The notes beneath the pieces are model-generated. The model was not told the DNA's origin, searched no databases, and was given only the letters and a program-made list of their open reading frames with translations. Of a DNA stretch of 64,000 nucleotides, positions 12,722-23,155 are shown one piece after another. The position numbers and the translations under genes were made by a program. Location of the stretch: positions 2,232,001 through 2,296,000 of the forward strand of contig NC_018397.1 in assembly GCF_000208865.1 (NCBI RefSeq), read 5' to 3'. Position 1 is the stretch's first letter, and every line of letters begins with the position of its first letter. The DNA comes from Neospora caninum Liverpool (taxonomy: Eukaryota > Apicomplexa > Conoidasida > Eucoccidiorida > Sarcocystidae).

Positions 12722-13991
12722 ATATGTATATATGTAAGCGCGTTGGCGTCACGCTTTGGTGACGTCTCTTTGGACGTCTGTATACCACCTTTTTATGAGT
12801 GCCAGCGTATATATGTCTGTGCATGCGTTTTTCGTTTCTTGACGTTTGCCTTAATTTGCGTGTTCGCCTCCAGGTGAACTTGTGGCGACCGTCAGTGCCT
12901 CGGCGCCAGCGTCGGCACAACCCAGTGCAGTGGCGAGTCACCGCCTAGCGACGAAGGTGCTGTCGGAGTCGCTCGAGAAGTTGACGTTCACTTTGTTCTC
13001 TCTCGTGTCTCGCCACGCAGACGGCCAGCTCTCTGCGTTTCTCAGAGAGGACAGGCAGGAAGGGGAGCCGCGGGAGAACCTGCAGGAGCAAACCGAGATC
13101 CAGAAAACGGTGGAGCATCTCCTGCAAAGGAAGAGCTGTGTCGACCTAGCGCAGAGAATGAAAGAGAGTCACCGTTATGCAGTGCAGGAGCAAATCGCTG
13201 AGGAAAATGCCGTGGTAGGTCTGGCGAGACGCGCACGTCCGGGGCCGTCCGTTTCCACTTCGCTTCGAGCTGTCACCACGGCCCGACTCCAGGGTGTGGG
13301 CGTTTGCCAACTTTGCGCTCGCGTTCGCGTTGCGTTCCGAACGTGTCTCTCTCGTTTTTCTCTCTCTTCCCGTCTCCCCGGTTTTGTTCCTGAGACGTTT
13401 CGTCTGTCGATTTTCGACGCTGCGAGAGCCCTGTCTGTTGGAGCCGTCCTCGGTGGGTGTCTGCAGCCCTCGGGGGACAGCAATCGCGCGTGGGTCGGCA
13501 TCTCTTTGTCTGCTCGTCTTTTTCGAATCTCTTTTCGATCTTTCTCCACTTTCGGTCTCCTTGTGTCTGCGCAGTTTGCTTCGCCGTTTCTGACGTTCCC
13601 GTTCGCGTCCCTGGACGTTCACCAGACGGCGTCGAAACTGCAGGAGGCGTTGCAGGAGCGGCAACGTCGCGTCGAAGAGCGGGAGAGGCGCCTGGAGGAA
13701 GATCGCGATGCATGCGAGAGCTCGGAAGAAGAAATCGAAGAAAGTCCTCCCGCGCGCAGAACGATGGCGCCTCGAAAGTGTAAACAGGAGCCTGTCTGGC
13801 CACAGGCGGCGCACCCGCGGGACCGGAGACAGCGCGAAGAAGAGAGCGACTTCGAATCGTGCGAATCGCACAGTGGCGATGAGGACGACTTAGAAGAACC
13901 GAGCAGCGAAGAAAGCAGTGAGGACGAGGCTTCCAGCACCAGGAAGAAAAAGACGTCCAGAGCCCAGAGCAGAAAATCGACGAAACGGTAA
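1154..13991 (+). CDS. CAPG: Condensin complex subunit G (CAP-G/condensin subunit 3), HEAT-repeat protein
   Basis: CAP-G is the HEAT-repeat subunit of condensin I that, with the kleisin CAP-H, holds the SMC2/SMC4 ring on DNA during mitotic chromosome compaction. Modelled exons: 1154-2719, 3153-3386, 3619-3920, 4332-4955, 5335-5506, 5912-6041, 6730-6870, 7107-7352, 7743-8176, 8548-8919, 9495-9917, 10347-10790, 11371-12232, 12874-13214, 13575-13991 (2,235 residues; all phases agree). Diagnostic similarity: the segment VMTGLNDKAKGVREA in exon 4 matches the LLQQGLNDRSDAVKQA region of animal CAP-G; exon 2 gives two HEAT helices pairs, exon 8 reads ERICTLIAEIREPLD as in the family. Roughly the first 330 residues are low-complexity and basic, and the tail from 13640 is acidic Ser/Glu-rich ending in a basic KKKTSRAQSRKSTKR. 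The family is usually about 1,000 residues, so this one is doubled by insertions. Start chosen at the first in-frame ATG after a pyrimidine-rich leader. Least certain: exon 7 (6730-6870), and the 5' border of the last exon (13626 is an alternative). Confidence 0.9.
3546..4108. repeat. TA-rich microsatellites in condensin introns 2 and 3
   Basis: Three tracts: ATCT/ACGT-flanked repeats near 3546-3585, an (AT)n run at 4008-4036 and another at 4084-4108. All are inside introns of the condensin gene. Confidence 0.9.
4963..5061. repeat. TA/CATA microsatellite in condensin intron 4
   Basis: About 100 bases built of ATAC, ATGT and (AT)n units, starting eight bases after the donor site at 4956. Confidence 0.9.
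6362..6408. repeat. (TA)n microsatellite in a condensin intron
   Basis: An almost pure TA run with a few TTA interruptions in the intron between the exons ending at 6041 and starting at 6730. Confidence 0.9.
9075..9140. repeat. TA-rich microsatellite in a condensin intron
   Basis: Repeated ATATAAGT and ATATACAAGT units followed by (TA)n, inside the intron 8920-9494. Confidence 0.9.
10013..10031 (+). repeat. (CT)n microsatellite
   Basis: A run of CT dinucleotides in the condensin intron 9918-10346. Confidence 0.9.
12652..12736. repeat. (TA)n / TATATG microsatellite in a condensin intron
   Basis: A pure TA stretch followed by four GTATAT units, inside the intron 12233-12873. Confidence 0.9.
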
Positions 13992-14267
13992 GACACCGAG
14001 ATGGTATGGAAGGCTAAACCGGTCGATGACACACTGAGACTCTCGAAGGACCGGCTTTACATTCCCTGACTCGTAAACAGCCTCCGCCATGTCAGAGCCG
14101 CCAGCCCTCGATGCGACAATCTACGTCTATCTGCATATCCCCTGTTCACACCTACCTAAATCTCTATGTATATCGTGAGTCATTACGTGCACACTCGTGG
14201 CTCTGGCACCCGCATCTGTTTGCTTCTACACAGATATAAACTACATGTACGTACGCGTCCAGCAAAC

Positions 14268-14273
14268 ATATAC

Positions 14274-14307
<34 letters not shown>

Positions 14308-14308
14308 T
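14268..14308. repeat. (TA)n microsatellite
   Basis: TA dinucleotide run in the condensin-PP5 convergent spacer, about 280 bases after the condensin stop codon. Confidence 0.9.
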
Positions 14309-14871
14309 TCTGTGCATGATAGAATATGCGTTGTGCTATGTGTGTGCATGCACACGTGAGCGGAAAAGTTTCAAGTTGACGTCGGCTCGTCAGGTTGTGC
14401 CTTTTTGCATGCAGAGCCGAGTTGCGAGGCATGTCTGACCGAGGCGAGAGCGAAGAGCGACGGTCTGCCGCTGGAAGAAGAGTGAAGCTGGAGAGGATGT
14501 AGGCAGACGAAACGTCCGAACAGGATTTGTTTTGGCGTGTAAGGCTGTCGAAACTATGATGCTCTCTCGTGTCCTGGCCTCTCTCGCTTTTCTCTGCTGG
14601 AGAGGCGGGTGTTTCAGCGACGTCTCGGTGTCCGTTCGGCGTCGTAAAAAGTCACACCGCGCCATGTGCGTTTTCGCGTTGCCCGAACGAAGGGAGGAGC
14701 TGCGTCTCTGTGCACGCATGCGCGCCGTCAGAGAGCCCCCGGTCCGATTCTCAGCGCCTCTAGCGCTCGATTCTTTTCGCTCTCATCTACTGGGCCTCCC
14801 AACTCCTGACGCTCTTGTAGGAATCTTGCTATCGACCAAGCGTGTCTGTGCACACAAGTAAACGCACGTCT

Positions 14872-14912
14872 ACAAATAAATAAATAAATATATACATATA
14901 TATATATATATA
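14872..14912. repeat. (TAAA)n and (TA)n compound microsatellite
   Basis: Four TAAA/TAAATA units run directly into a TA dinucleotide tract in the convergent spacer. Confidence 0.9.
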
Positions 14913-16048
14913 ACATGAAGAAGTTGCAAGTGGACTAGAAATATGAACATTTCGAGACTATTTCTGGTCCTTTCCGCGTCCTGATGAATCTCTCGACGTG
15001 CTTCCTTCGGTTGTTCCTTTCACAGAGAGCGATTTTTCTTTCCTGCGACTCCCCTGCATGTCTTCTCTTCCGCGCTCGCGATCGCTCGCGATCTTCGCCC
15101 CTTTTTCCAATCTGAAACAGTTGTCTTTCCTCGGCAGTTTCTCTCCGTTTCTATTGCAGACCCGCGAGTTTGCCTGGAACGCCTCGTTCGCGATAGACCC
15201 GAGATGGTGGGTTAAAAAAAGCGAATTCTCGACACTGTCTTCGATTTCAACAGATTTACCTCGCGATTACTTTCCCCAAACCTTCCGCTCTCATTTGGCG
15301 TCGTGTGCATCAACTTCTACTCCGTTTTCATCTCCACGAAAGAGCAGATTTCCGTTCCTCGCCGTTTCACAGAGTGCAAGTGTGCGTTTCTCTCCAGTAG
15401 TCCAACTCGTAGTATATACTCCCCAGAAAGAAAAGGAATCCTGTCTCAGACTCTGTCCACGAAGAGACTCTTGGCTCTCGAGTGTATCGCCGTGTCCTTT
15501 TCTCAGATGGCGAAAACTTCTGCACTTCCCGTATCGACGGCCCGTAGGCGCCCGCCGTCGACGACGCTCTACTGCGACACATCGAAACAGATCTCTGAGA
15601 AACAAAACGATTCGGATGTCGCGGAAGAGCAAAGCAAAGACGCTTTCTCGAATGCGTCCCGAAGGGCGAGAGGGGCTACCGACCACCTCCTTGTTGCGCT
15701 CACGGCAACTGCAGAGATTCACCTAAAGAGTCTTGTCGCTTTGCGTCCGTATGTCTTTTCCCTGTATCAAATTTGCGCATGCACAGATCTTTTTCGTGCC
15801 GGTTTCCCCGGAGACTTGTGCAAGGAGCGTCGGCGCTGTGGCCGAGCAAAAATGCAGTTGGATGAATGTGTTTCTCTCCATAATGCATGCACGTATAGGC
15901 CTTCTCTTGGCTCCTGCGCATCTTGTATTTCTACAGTGTGCTCGTGCGACTGTTCATACCTTTTAGAGGGTACGCATTTTCTGCTCCAAAAAAGCCCTTC
16001 TGTTCATGTGGGGAGGAATTCCTTCGTGTGACTATACGCACTTTTGTC

Positions 16049-16072
16049 ATATATATATATATATATATATAT
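16049..16072. repeat. (AT)n microsatellite
   Basis: Pure AT run of about 12 units in the convergent spacer. Confidence 0.9.
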
Positions 16073-16298
16073 GTACGGGCTTGTAGGTATGCAATGCATG
16101 TGTATATATATCGAGGGAGAAAGGACGGAAAGAAGGGAGAGAAGTTGACGTTCACGCTCTTTGGCGCATCGCACAAATCTTGCTTTTGTATCAGCCGTAA
16201 ATCCTCCTGTTCAACTTTGAAGGCGATCTTGCCATTTTTATTCGCAATAGCAAATGCAAACTTACCAGGTAACCACCTGCATGCATGCATCTGTTCAC

Positions 16299-16306
16299 AT
16301 ATATGT

Positions 16307-16337
<31 letters not shown>

Positions 16338-16367
16338 AGTATATAAAATATATGTATATATAATATT
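16299..16367. repeat. TA-rich microsatellite
   Basis: TA run of about 15 units with flanking interrupted TA units, preceded by a TGCATGCATGCAT cluster near 16277. Confidence 0.9.
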
Positions 16368-17018
16368 GTGTTGTTGCTAGGGTATGCCGGTGGGAAAACT
16401 TTGGCTGTGCGTGGAAGCTTTAAGAAGACGTTTTGAATGCCTCTTTAGCAGAGACTGAGGAGCCTTACAAAGCGCTACACACGGCGAGCCGTCGCACCTG
16501 TCCCCACTGTCTCTTTTCCTCCAGTACACCTCAGCTTCGCAAAGAAGAGAAGATGAGGATGAAGGCGAGCGCAAAGGCGGACAGTGGAGACAGGCACCAG
16601 AAGCGAGAGGCGCTGGACAAAAGAGGAAAGAAATGAGTTGCAAAGTGCTGGCAGAAAAGAGCTCGACAAGTCTTGGAGCGCGGGAAGAGCGGAAGGAGAG
16701 GAGAACAAGGTTCACGGGCACGTAGAGTCACGCGCAACCCTGGGTGTGTGCATGCATTTCGAGCGAAAAACAATTCTACACAAATCCGTTGCTTCATTTC
16801 TTTCGAAAACACCGGTTGTCGACAACATAGACTCGCACAGGATGCAGAAATGAGGCGGCTGTACAGCTATACCGCTTGTGAAAATGCGTTTCCACGCAAC
16901 CACGCCTCTTTCATGTTCACGCCCACGCCACACGGCGTCACCGATCTCAAAGTCGACGCGTCGCACGAAAAAAAGCACCACCTCTCACAGAGGCAGCAAA
17001 CAGCAGCTCACCCAACGA

Positions 17019-17068
17019 TACATATATATATATATATATACGTGTATATTTATATATACATGTATATA
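17019..17068. repeat. TA-rich microsatellite
   Basis: Interrupted TA run in the 3' flank of the PP5 gene. Confidence 0.9.
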
Positions 17069-17841
17069 GTGGTGTGGTTGTGCATCTCGTGGTTCACGCG
17101 CATGTGAAGCGCTTCGTCCTCTGCACGGGGAGGGACATGCAGCGCGAGGTCAGACTGCTCTCGAGACGCAGACGCTGGGTCGACACAGGAGCGGTCTATG
17201 CAGGCGAAAATCGGCCGTTTTCTCTGTGGTATGGTGCAAAGACAGGAGAGGCGAGGTGGGAGAAAGCGGCGATTCTTTTTAGAAAAGCAGACTGCCAAGC
17301 AAGCGCGAAAGGCAAAGCCTAGAGAACGAACACGGCTTCCAGTTTTCGATCGCGGAAGACACGGAAATGCATGGCGGAGACAACGTCAATTCGCCGGCTT
17401 CTCGCAGTTCCACCGAGCGTTTCAGGTTTTTTCTTCCCTGGGAGCGCTGCAGGTTTCTCTTCGCCGCTTCATCCTCTGATCTCCTCGGCCATCCGAAAAT
17501 GAGGGAACCCAAAAGAGAACTGCGAGGAAGAAAAGCCCCCACGCGGCGCAGAAGCACCCGAAAAGCGGGAGAAGCGCCTCAAGAAAGCAAAGAGCCGCGC
17601 GCAGAAAACAAGACTGCGTCTTGCCACGCCAGATGCCAGAGAGCGAACCTGCCGAGTGGCTTTTTTTCCCGCCTTATATACGGAGAGCGAGGAGGAAGGA
17701 GAGCGCGACGCAGAGGCCACGAAGACAGAAAAGGAAGAAGGCGAAAAAGAGAACAGCAAGAAAGCTGACGAGGAGACCAGTGAGAGGAGAAAAAGCACCG
17801 TGAAGCGAAGAGAGAGGAAAGAGATGCAGAAAGGGAGAGAT

Positions 17842-18124
17842 CTACATGAAGCTTAGCATCGGATTCGCGTATTGCATGGGGCGCGTCGCGGGATGCGGCA
17901 CGGCTTCGAACTGCGTGTATTTCGGCGTCAGTGTCTTTCCATCGAGCCTGAAGGAAAGGCAAGAAAACCCACAGAACAACGCTTTTGACAGCCTAAAAAA
18001 CAGACAACAACAACCTCTCACGTCTACTGGACCATCCATACAGAGAAACACATGTCTACAGAACGCAGAAAAAGCGAGAAAGAGATAGGCAGAGTGCTTG
18101 GCGTAGGCAGCTTACGCACATGAT

Positions 18125-18166
<42 letters not shown>

Positions 18167-18908
18167 TCTAGATATCTAGCTCCAGACATGCCTTTAAGGT
18201 GCATGCGCGTTGTGCTCCGGTTGTCGCTAAAACAGTGCGTGGAAACGCAATTTCCCCTTACCTGACGAAGGCACCCTTGTTTTTCATTTGGTCGCAGTAG
18301 TTCGGTGCGCTGAAGACGGTGACCTGAGAGAAATAAACAGAGTGCATTCGCATCGGACGTCTTTTGCCTAGAACATGAACGATGTGGAATAACCTCTTCC
18401 GTTATATAATTTCGAGCCTCGAACGAGGACCCGCCAAAAGCAGACAAAAAACCCTCTCTCTGTGCTCTCTGCAAGAAACGAGGAGCCGCGAGGCTTCTTG
18501 CCACGAAAACCCGCGCGTTTCCTTTTCCTCGGCGCGGTTCGTCTAGGATTTACGGTTTACGTTCGCGACCCTCCGCGAGCGCTTACCAACTGGCCGTTGT
18601 GACACAATTCGTAGCCTTCGTCCTTCATTTCGTGCGACCGAATGACCATCTTCAAGTTGTTCAATTTCAAGAACGCAGCAGTCACGTCCGGGCCGAACTG
18701 ACAGGCGACGCCGCGTTTCGAAGGTGAACGCCCCGGCAGCGGCGACGGGTCGGACCAGAGGAGATCCGTCATCAAACCTGGAGGGGCCACCGAAAAAACA
18801 GAAGAAAAGCGACTCACAAAAAAAGGAAGAAAAACACTTCGATTCACATCCAAAAACTCCGGTTTCCCGCACACGATGCCACACCAACACAGGCCTCGTC
18901 CACAAAAA

Positions 18909-18948
<40 letters not shown>

Positions 18949-20333
18949 AATGCATGCATCTGTGACTCTCCATATCTATCTATACATATATGGGGAGATG
19001 TATAGACGTAAGAGATAGTCAAGAATATATCTATAGGCACATAGAGGTAGATCTATCAAGATCTATAGAGGTATGCATATTGATATATATATATATATAT
19101 AGGTATCGACGGCCATGCATGCAAGAAATCTCCAGTGGCTGCACCGTGTATATGCAGTGCGTGCGTAAGTATCTAGGTGGATCCGGAAAAGCGTTCTCTG
19201 TTTTCTCACCTCCATCGGGAGGTTCTCTGTCTCTGTCGATCTTGCTGATTTCGTCGAGAGTGACGTCGTCGCGACTGAGGAGCCCGCCGTGGACGACAAA
19301 GACCGCGTCGTTGAGGACGAACGCCAGTGGCAACAGACGGAAAGACTGAGAAAATGCATGCACAGAGCATGCACAGGCCAAAACACAACACGCGCGCACA
19401 TGGATAGTTTTCAAGCGCGCCGACAAGAAACCAGAAGCTTCGCACATTCTCGACATGCTTCTGGACTGCAAGAGAGAACAAAGCAGTGTGTAACGGGCAC
19501 GCGGAGTAGCGAGTGGGATAAGAGACTTGTAAAAAGTTGCAAGAGCATTCTAGAAGTTACAAGAGGTTAAAGAGACTAGTTAAAAAATAGAACTGTACGC
19601 ATTTAAGAGGCACCTGCGCTCCCGTCGTTTGCAGCAGACCCAGTCTATGAAGAACCCAGATTCAGTTCGAACTGGAAAATGACACGTGAGTGCATGCGCA
19701 CGTCTGGTACTCGCCCCCCCCCCCCCCCCCCCACCCGCTCGCAGCCTCTCACCTCGCAGAACAGGTTGTAGAGACGCTCGTCGTATTTGTGGATGACTTC
19801 TCCTCGGAAACCGTAGAGACGATTCATCTCGAAGGTTTCGTGGTTTCCGCGAGTCAGGTGAAACGCGTCGGGGAAGGCCAGCTTCGCCGCATACAGCAGA
19901 AGAATGCACTGAAGAACAGCGGAAAAAGACACTCCGCAGTCGCCTCCAGAGACACGCTGTTTGGTGTTGCGTCTTTTTCTCTTGCATACAAACCACGCGT
20001 ACAAAGGCCCTCTCCTTTCCACGCCTTCTTTTCCTTTCTTCGACGCCTTTGGTGCCTCTACCCGTCACTTCTGACCGCCCGACAAGTGCCAACAGAAAGT
20101 AGACATATATATATATATATATATGAGACGTGCGTATGCATGCATGCATACAACATACATAACGTATGTATGTGTATGTATATCACTTCCATACGTGTGT
20201 ATATGCACGTTTACATCTATGCTTGAGTTGCAGTATGTGTACTTAAACCGCAGGGGATACACCCGCATGTCATCTGCCCACATATAGGCAGAGCAGGAGA
20301 TACTGCGTATGCTCAACCACCAGCTTTGATGCC

Positions 20334-20369
<36 letters not shown>

Positions 20370-21657
20370 TGTAAGACAAGCGTGATATTCTTGCAACGAG
20401 ATGCATATGAATGCGTCATATACCTCTACGGAAAAGGACCCTCTGTCGACGAAATCGCCGTTGAAGAGGTAAGGATTTTGTTTGGAAGGCATTCCGTTGA
20501 TTTCGAAGATGTTGCACAGGTCGTAGTACTGTCCATGAACATCTCCGCATACAGTGATTTCTTCCTCGTCGCCAATGCGGATTCTCTCCAGTGTCTGTAG
20601 CTTTCCCAGGAGAGAGATCATGTCCAAGACCATACGGTAGGCGAATTGCTTGTGCAGCCGCTTCGAAGTGTCTTTCAAGTATTCCTTGAGACTGCCAACG
20701 AAGTCGGCAGAACAGTAGTTGCCACCCTCAGGCGCGTAAACCGGGCCGTCGTAGCTCTTCTCCACGGGCCAGAGTGTCTCCACACCTTCTTTCCGCACTG
20801 CCTCAGACGCCCGCATAGTCTTTTCCGTCTCGATCGCCGCCGCAAACGCCTCCAACCGAATCTGCTTCTTGCACTCTTGCAGCCGCGAGACCACACTCGG
20901 GTCCGGGGTGGTGGACAGAGCAATTACCCGCTCAAAGTCTGACGAAAAACAAAGTGGAAAAACGAGAAGAAAAGAAGAAAGTCACAGAGAACGAACTGGT
21001 GAACAGAGGAAACAGATGCTGTATACGGAAAGAAGAAAACTCGGAGCCGGGACGAGAAAGCGAAAAGGCCGAGGCACAAAGAGAAGAGAACACCACACGT
21101 GACAAGTAAGAGACGAAAGCTGTCGAGAGAAGGCGGGAAGGAAAGCAAAGGACCATCTTTTGCACACCCAAAGACGCAGACAAGAAGGGAACTGCAGCCA
21201 CGGGAGGTTACCGAAAACGGGGGTCAAGAAAATAAGAGAATAGGGAAGCCCTGAGAGAGAGAAACTCTTTCCATCTTTACCTTTCTGAGCCTTCTTGTAG
21301 CGAGACAGACAGCAGTACGCGCAACCGCGGCGATAGTAGGCCTTTGCAAACAGCGGATTCAATTGAATCACGCGCTCCGCATCAACCACCGCAGACCCTG
21401 AAAAAAACAAGGCACGAACACGCTACATGTACACAAAGCCAAAACACCAGTGTCGAGGCCTACATATATATATGTACAGATGCACAGGCATATATATATA
21501 TATACGGCAAGTTCATTGTCTGTGTGTGTCTGTGTGCAATGATGCGGCACTTGTCCAACTGCGTATCTACACACATTTACCTTCCGACTCTAGACAGAGG
21601 TATACGCTTGCATGAACCGTCGAACCGTCTCCATATATGATCATCCTACCCCTATGC

Positions 21658-21688
<31 letters not shown>

Positions 21689-22332
21689 CATATACATACG
21701 GTAGTACGAAGTGTCTCCATGCAGATATGTATGTACATACAGCGTTCAGCGGACGGCCTATAACGCGAAGCAAGTTCCTTCTCGCGACGTTTCGGTTGCA
21801 TGTTCCTGTTTCTCTTACCATAGTTTTCGAGGTTGATCTGGCAGAATGCCCTGTTGCAGAGGAGAACTTGAAGAATCTGTTTGGTTTGCGCAGTCATTGT
21901 ATTGTCGCATATCAGGTCAATTGCGGCGGTGTATTTCTCGACAGCTTGATGGAAAAGTCGGGTTTTGAAGAACTCATTTCCCTCAGCTTTCAGCTTTTCT
22001 GCCTCTGCCACCATATCCGCAAAGCATTCTTCCATCGCTGCTTCTTCTTCGCTGTTGGCGTTCTCGGCCCGCCTTGCTTCTTCCAGAGCCGCCGACTGCG
22101 CATCTCTCTTCGGCACGCCGCTGGGTGAGGACCCATCTTCTGTCGCCTGAGGCTCTTCGGCGGCTCCGGTGTCTCGGCAGCTCGCAGCATCGGACCCACA
22201 GACAGGCGCGGCGACACGCGCCTTTCCCGGAGCTGCCTCGCTCTCTGCCATGGCTTGTGCGTTGCCTGCGCCGTCTGTTGTCCCGCTCTTCCACGCCTTC
22301 TTAGGGCCAGTCTCTTCCTCTTCTCGCCGCAT
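17842..22332 (-). CDS. PP5: Serine/threonine protein phosphatase 5 (TPR-PP5)
   Basis: PP5 is a PPP-family Ser/Thr phosphatase kept inactive by an N-terminal TPR domain that also binds Hsp90; it is cytosolic and nuclear. Exons: 22332-21819, 21397-21281, 20938-20424, 19908-19753, 19345-19210, 18777-18587, 18323-18262, 17947-17842 (598 residues, phases all agree). After an acidic 80-residue leader come three TPR units (about residues 88-210). The phosphatase core shows [37 protein letters not shown] and SAPNYCDQ, that is, every metal-ligand and catalytic motif. The C-terminus [17 protein letters not shown] matches the autoinhibitory end of animal PP5. Start is the first in-frame ATG; a second Met (MAESEA) lies about 28 codons on. 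Introns contain TA tracts and a 19-base C run. The gene is convergent with condensin G. Confidence 0.97.
18129..18162. repeat. (TA)n microsatellite in the last PP5 intron
   Basis: Pure TA run of 17 units within the intron 17948-18261. Confidence 0.9.
18911..19103. repeat. TA and GATA-type microsatellites in a PP5 intron
   Basis: A pure TA run at 18911-18942, AGATCTATAG-type units around 19035-19070 and another TA run at 19082-19103, all in the intron 18778-19209. Confidence 0.9.
19714..19732 (+). repeat. C19 homopolymer in a PP5 intron
   Basis: Nineteen consecutive C (G on the transcribed-sense strand) beginning about 20 bases downstream of the donor site at 19752 in gene orientation. Homopolymers of this length are prone to length error in sequencing. 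Confidence 0.9.
20104..20124. repeat. (AT)n microsatellite in a PP5 intron
   Basis: AT run in the intron 19909-20423, followed by ATGCATGCATGCAT. Confidence 0.9.
20336..20368. repeat. (TA)n microsatellite in a PP5 intron
   Basis: Pure TA run of about 16 units, 55 bases downstream in gene orientation of the donor at 20423. Confidence 0.9.
21463..21699. repeat. TA-rich microsatellites in the first PP5 intron
   Basis: Tracts at 21463-21475, 21490-21504 and 21656-21699 in the intron 21398-21818. Confidence 0.9.
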
Positions 22333-23139
22333 TCAGCATTCACTCAGGTGCAACCGCCCCAGAAAACGAGGAAGGGAGAAGCCGAGAAAACGATTCAGGC
22401 TTCCGCACCGACCCGCCCGGGAGGCGAGTGAAACGAGCAGGCGCAGAGACACGCAAGAAAGCGAGGGTGGGCACGCGCGGGAAGAGGAGGGAGAAAACAG
22501 GACGAGAGGCACCGAGGGGGGAAGAAGCTCCTGGCAAAGGCGGAAGGCGAGGTCAAAGGGCAGGAAAGTCGCGTTGCTGCCTTGACCCACCGCAGCTCGT
22601 GTCGCCCGTTCTTCCGTGTTCCCGAACGCGACTCGGTGAAGGGGAAACCGTTGCCTCTGTTGAACAGGCGCACAACGGTCCCAAAGACGCTGGCTAGTAA
22701 GTGAAACGCGAACCACAATGAAGATGAACGAAAGGTTGGGGCGGGCAGGGGGTTCGCAGCATGCAGAATGCCCCTCAAGAGAAGCGGGAGGGTGAAAACG
22801 GTGGAAGTTGAATTCACTTCCGGAAAAAAATTCAAAAGGGAAAGTTTCTTTCCTCAGAGTGGAATACAATGCGCAAAGAAGGGTCCTTTCTTTCCAGGCG
22901 CCGCTCCGCTGGTGTCGCCGCGAGGGGAAGACCGGAACCGAGAAACGGACAGAACAGAAAACGCGTGCGGTGCCGTGAGCGAGACTGAGAAACTCGAGCA
23001 AAAGGTGCAGCGGAAGGGAGGTGAAAAAAGGATAAAAAGCGCGGCGCATGACCGTGAAGAAAAGATGCCACGCAGTCCGCGGAGAAAGCGGTTTCTTTTC
23101 TTCCCAACTTTTTCTCTCCCCGCTTTGTGCTTTCGCCAG

Positions 23140-23155
23140 ACACACACACACACAC
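23140..23155. repeat. (CA)n microsatellite
   Basis: Eight CA units in the upstream flank of PP5; on the PP5 strand it reads (TG)8. Confidence 0.9.

Larger units (their letters stand above)
13992..17841. other. Spacer between convergent condensin and PP5 genes
   Basis: This 3.85 kb lies between two 3' ends, so it must hold both 3' UTRs. Open frames of up to about 240 codons occur (for example 14998-15726 +), but they lack family motifs, have no matching splice signals and carry biased composition; none is called. Six TA-rich tracts are spread through it. Several TGCATGC motifs (near 15885 and 16278) occur, although no promoter is expected in a convergent spacer. Confidence 0.6.

Noticed and set aside
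14998..15726. 242-codon + strand frame in the condensin-PP5 spacer
   Set aside because: First codon is not ATG, composition is Ser/Arg/Phe-biased, and it overlaps similar frames on the other strand; it sits in 3' UTR territory.
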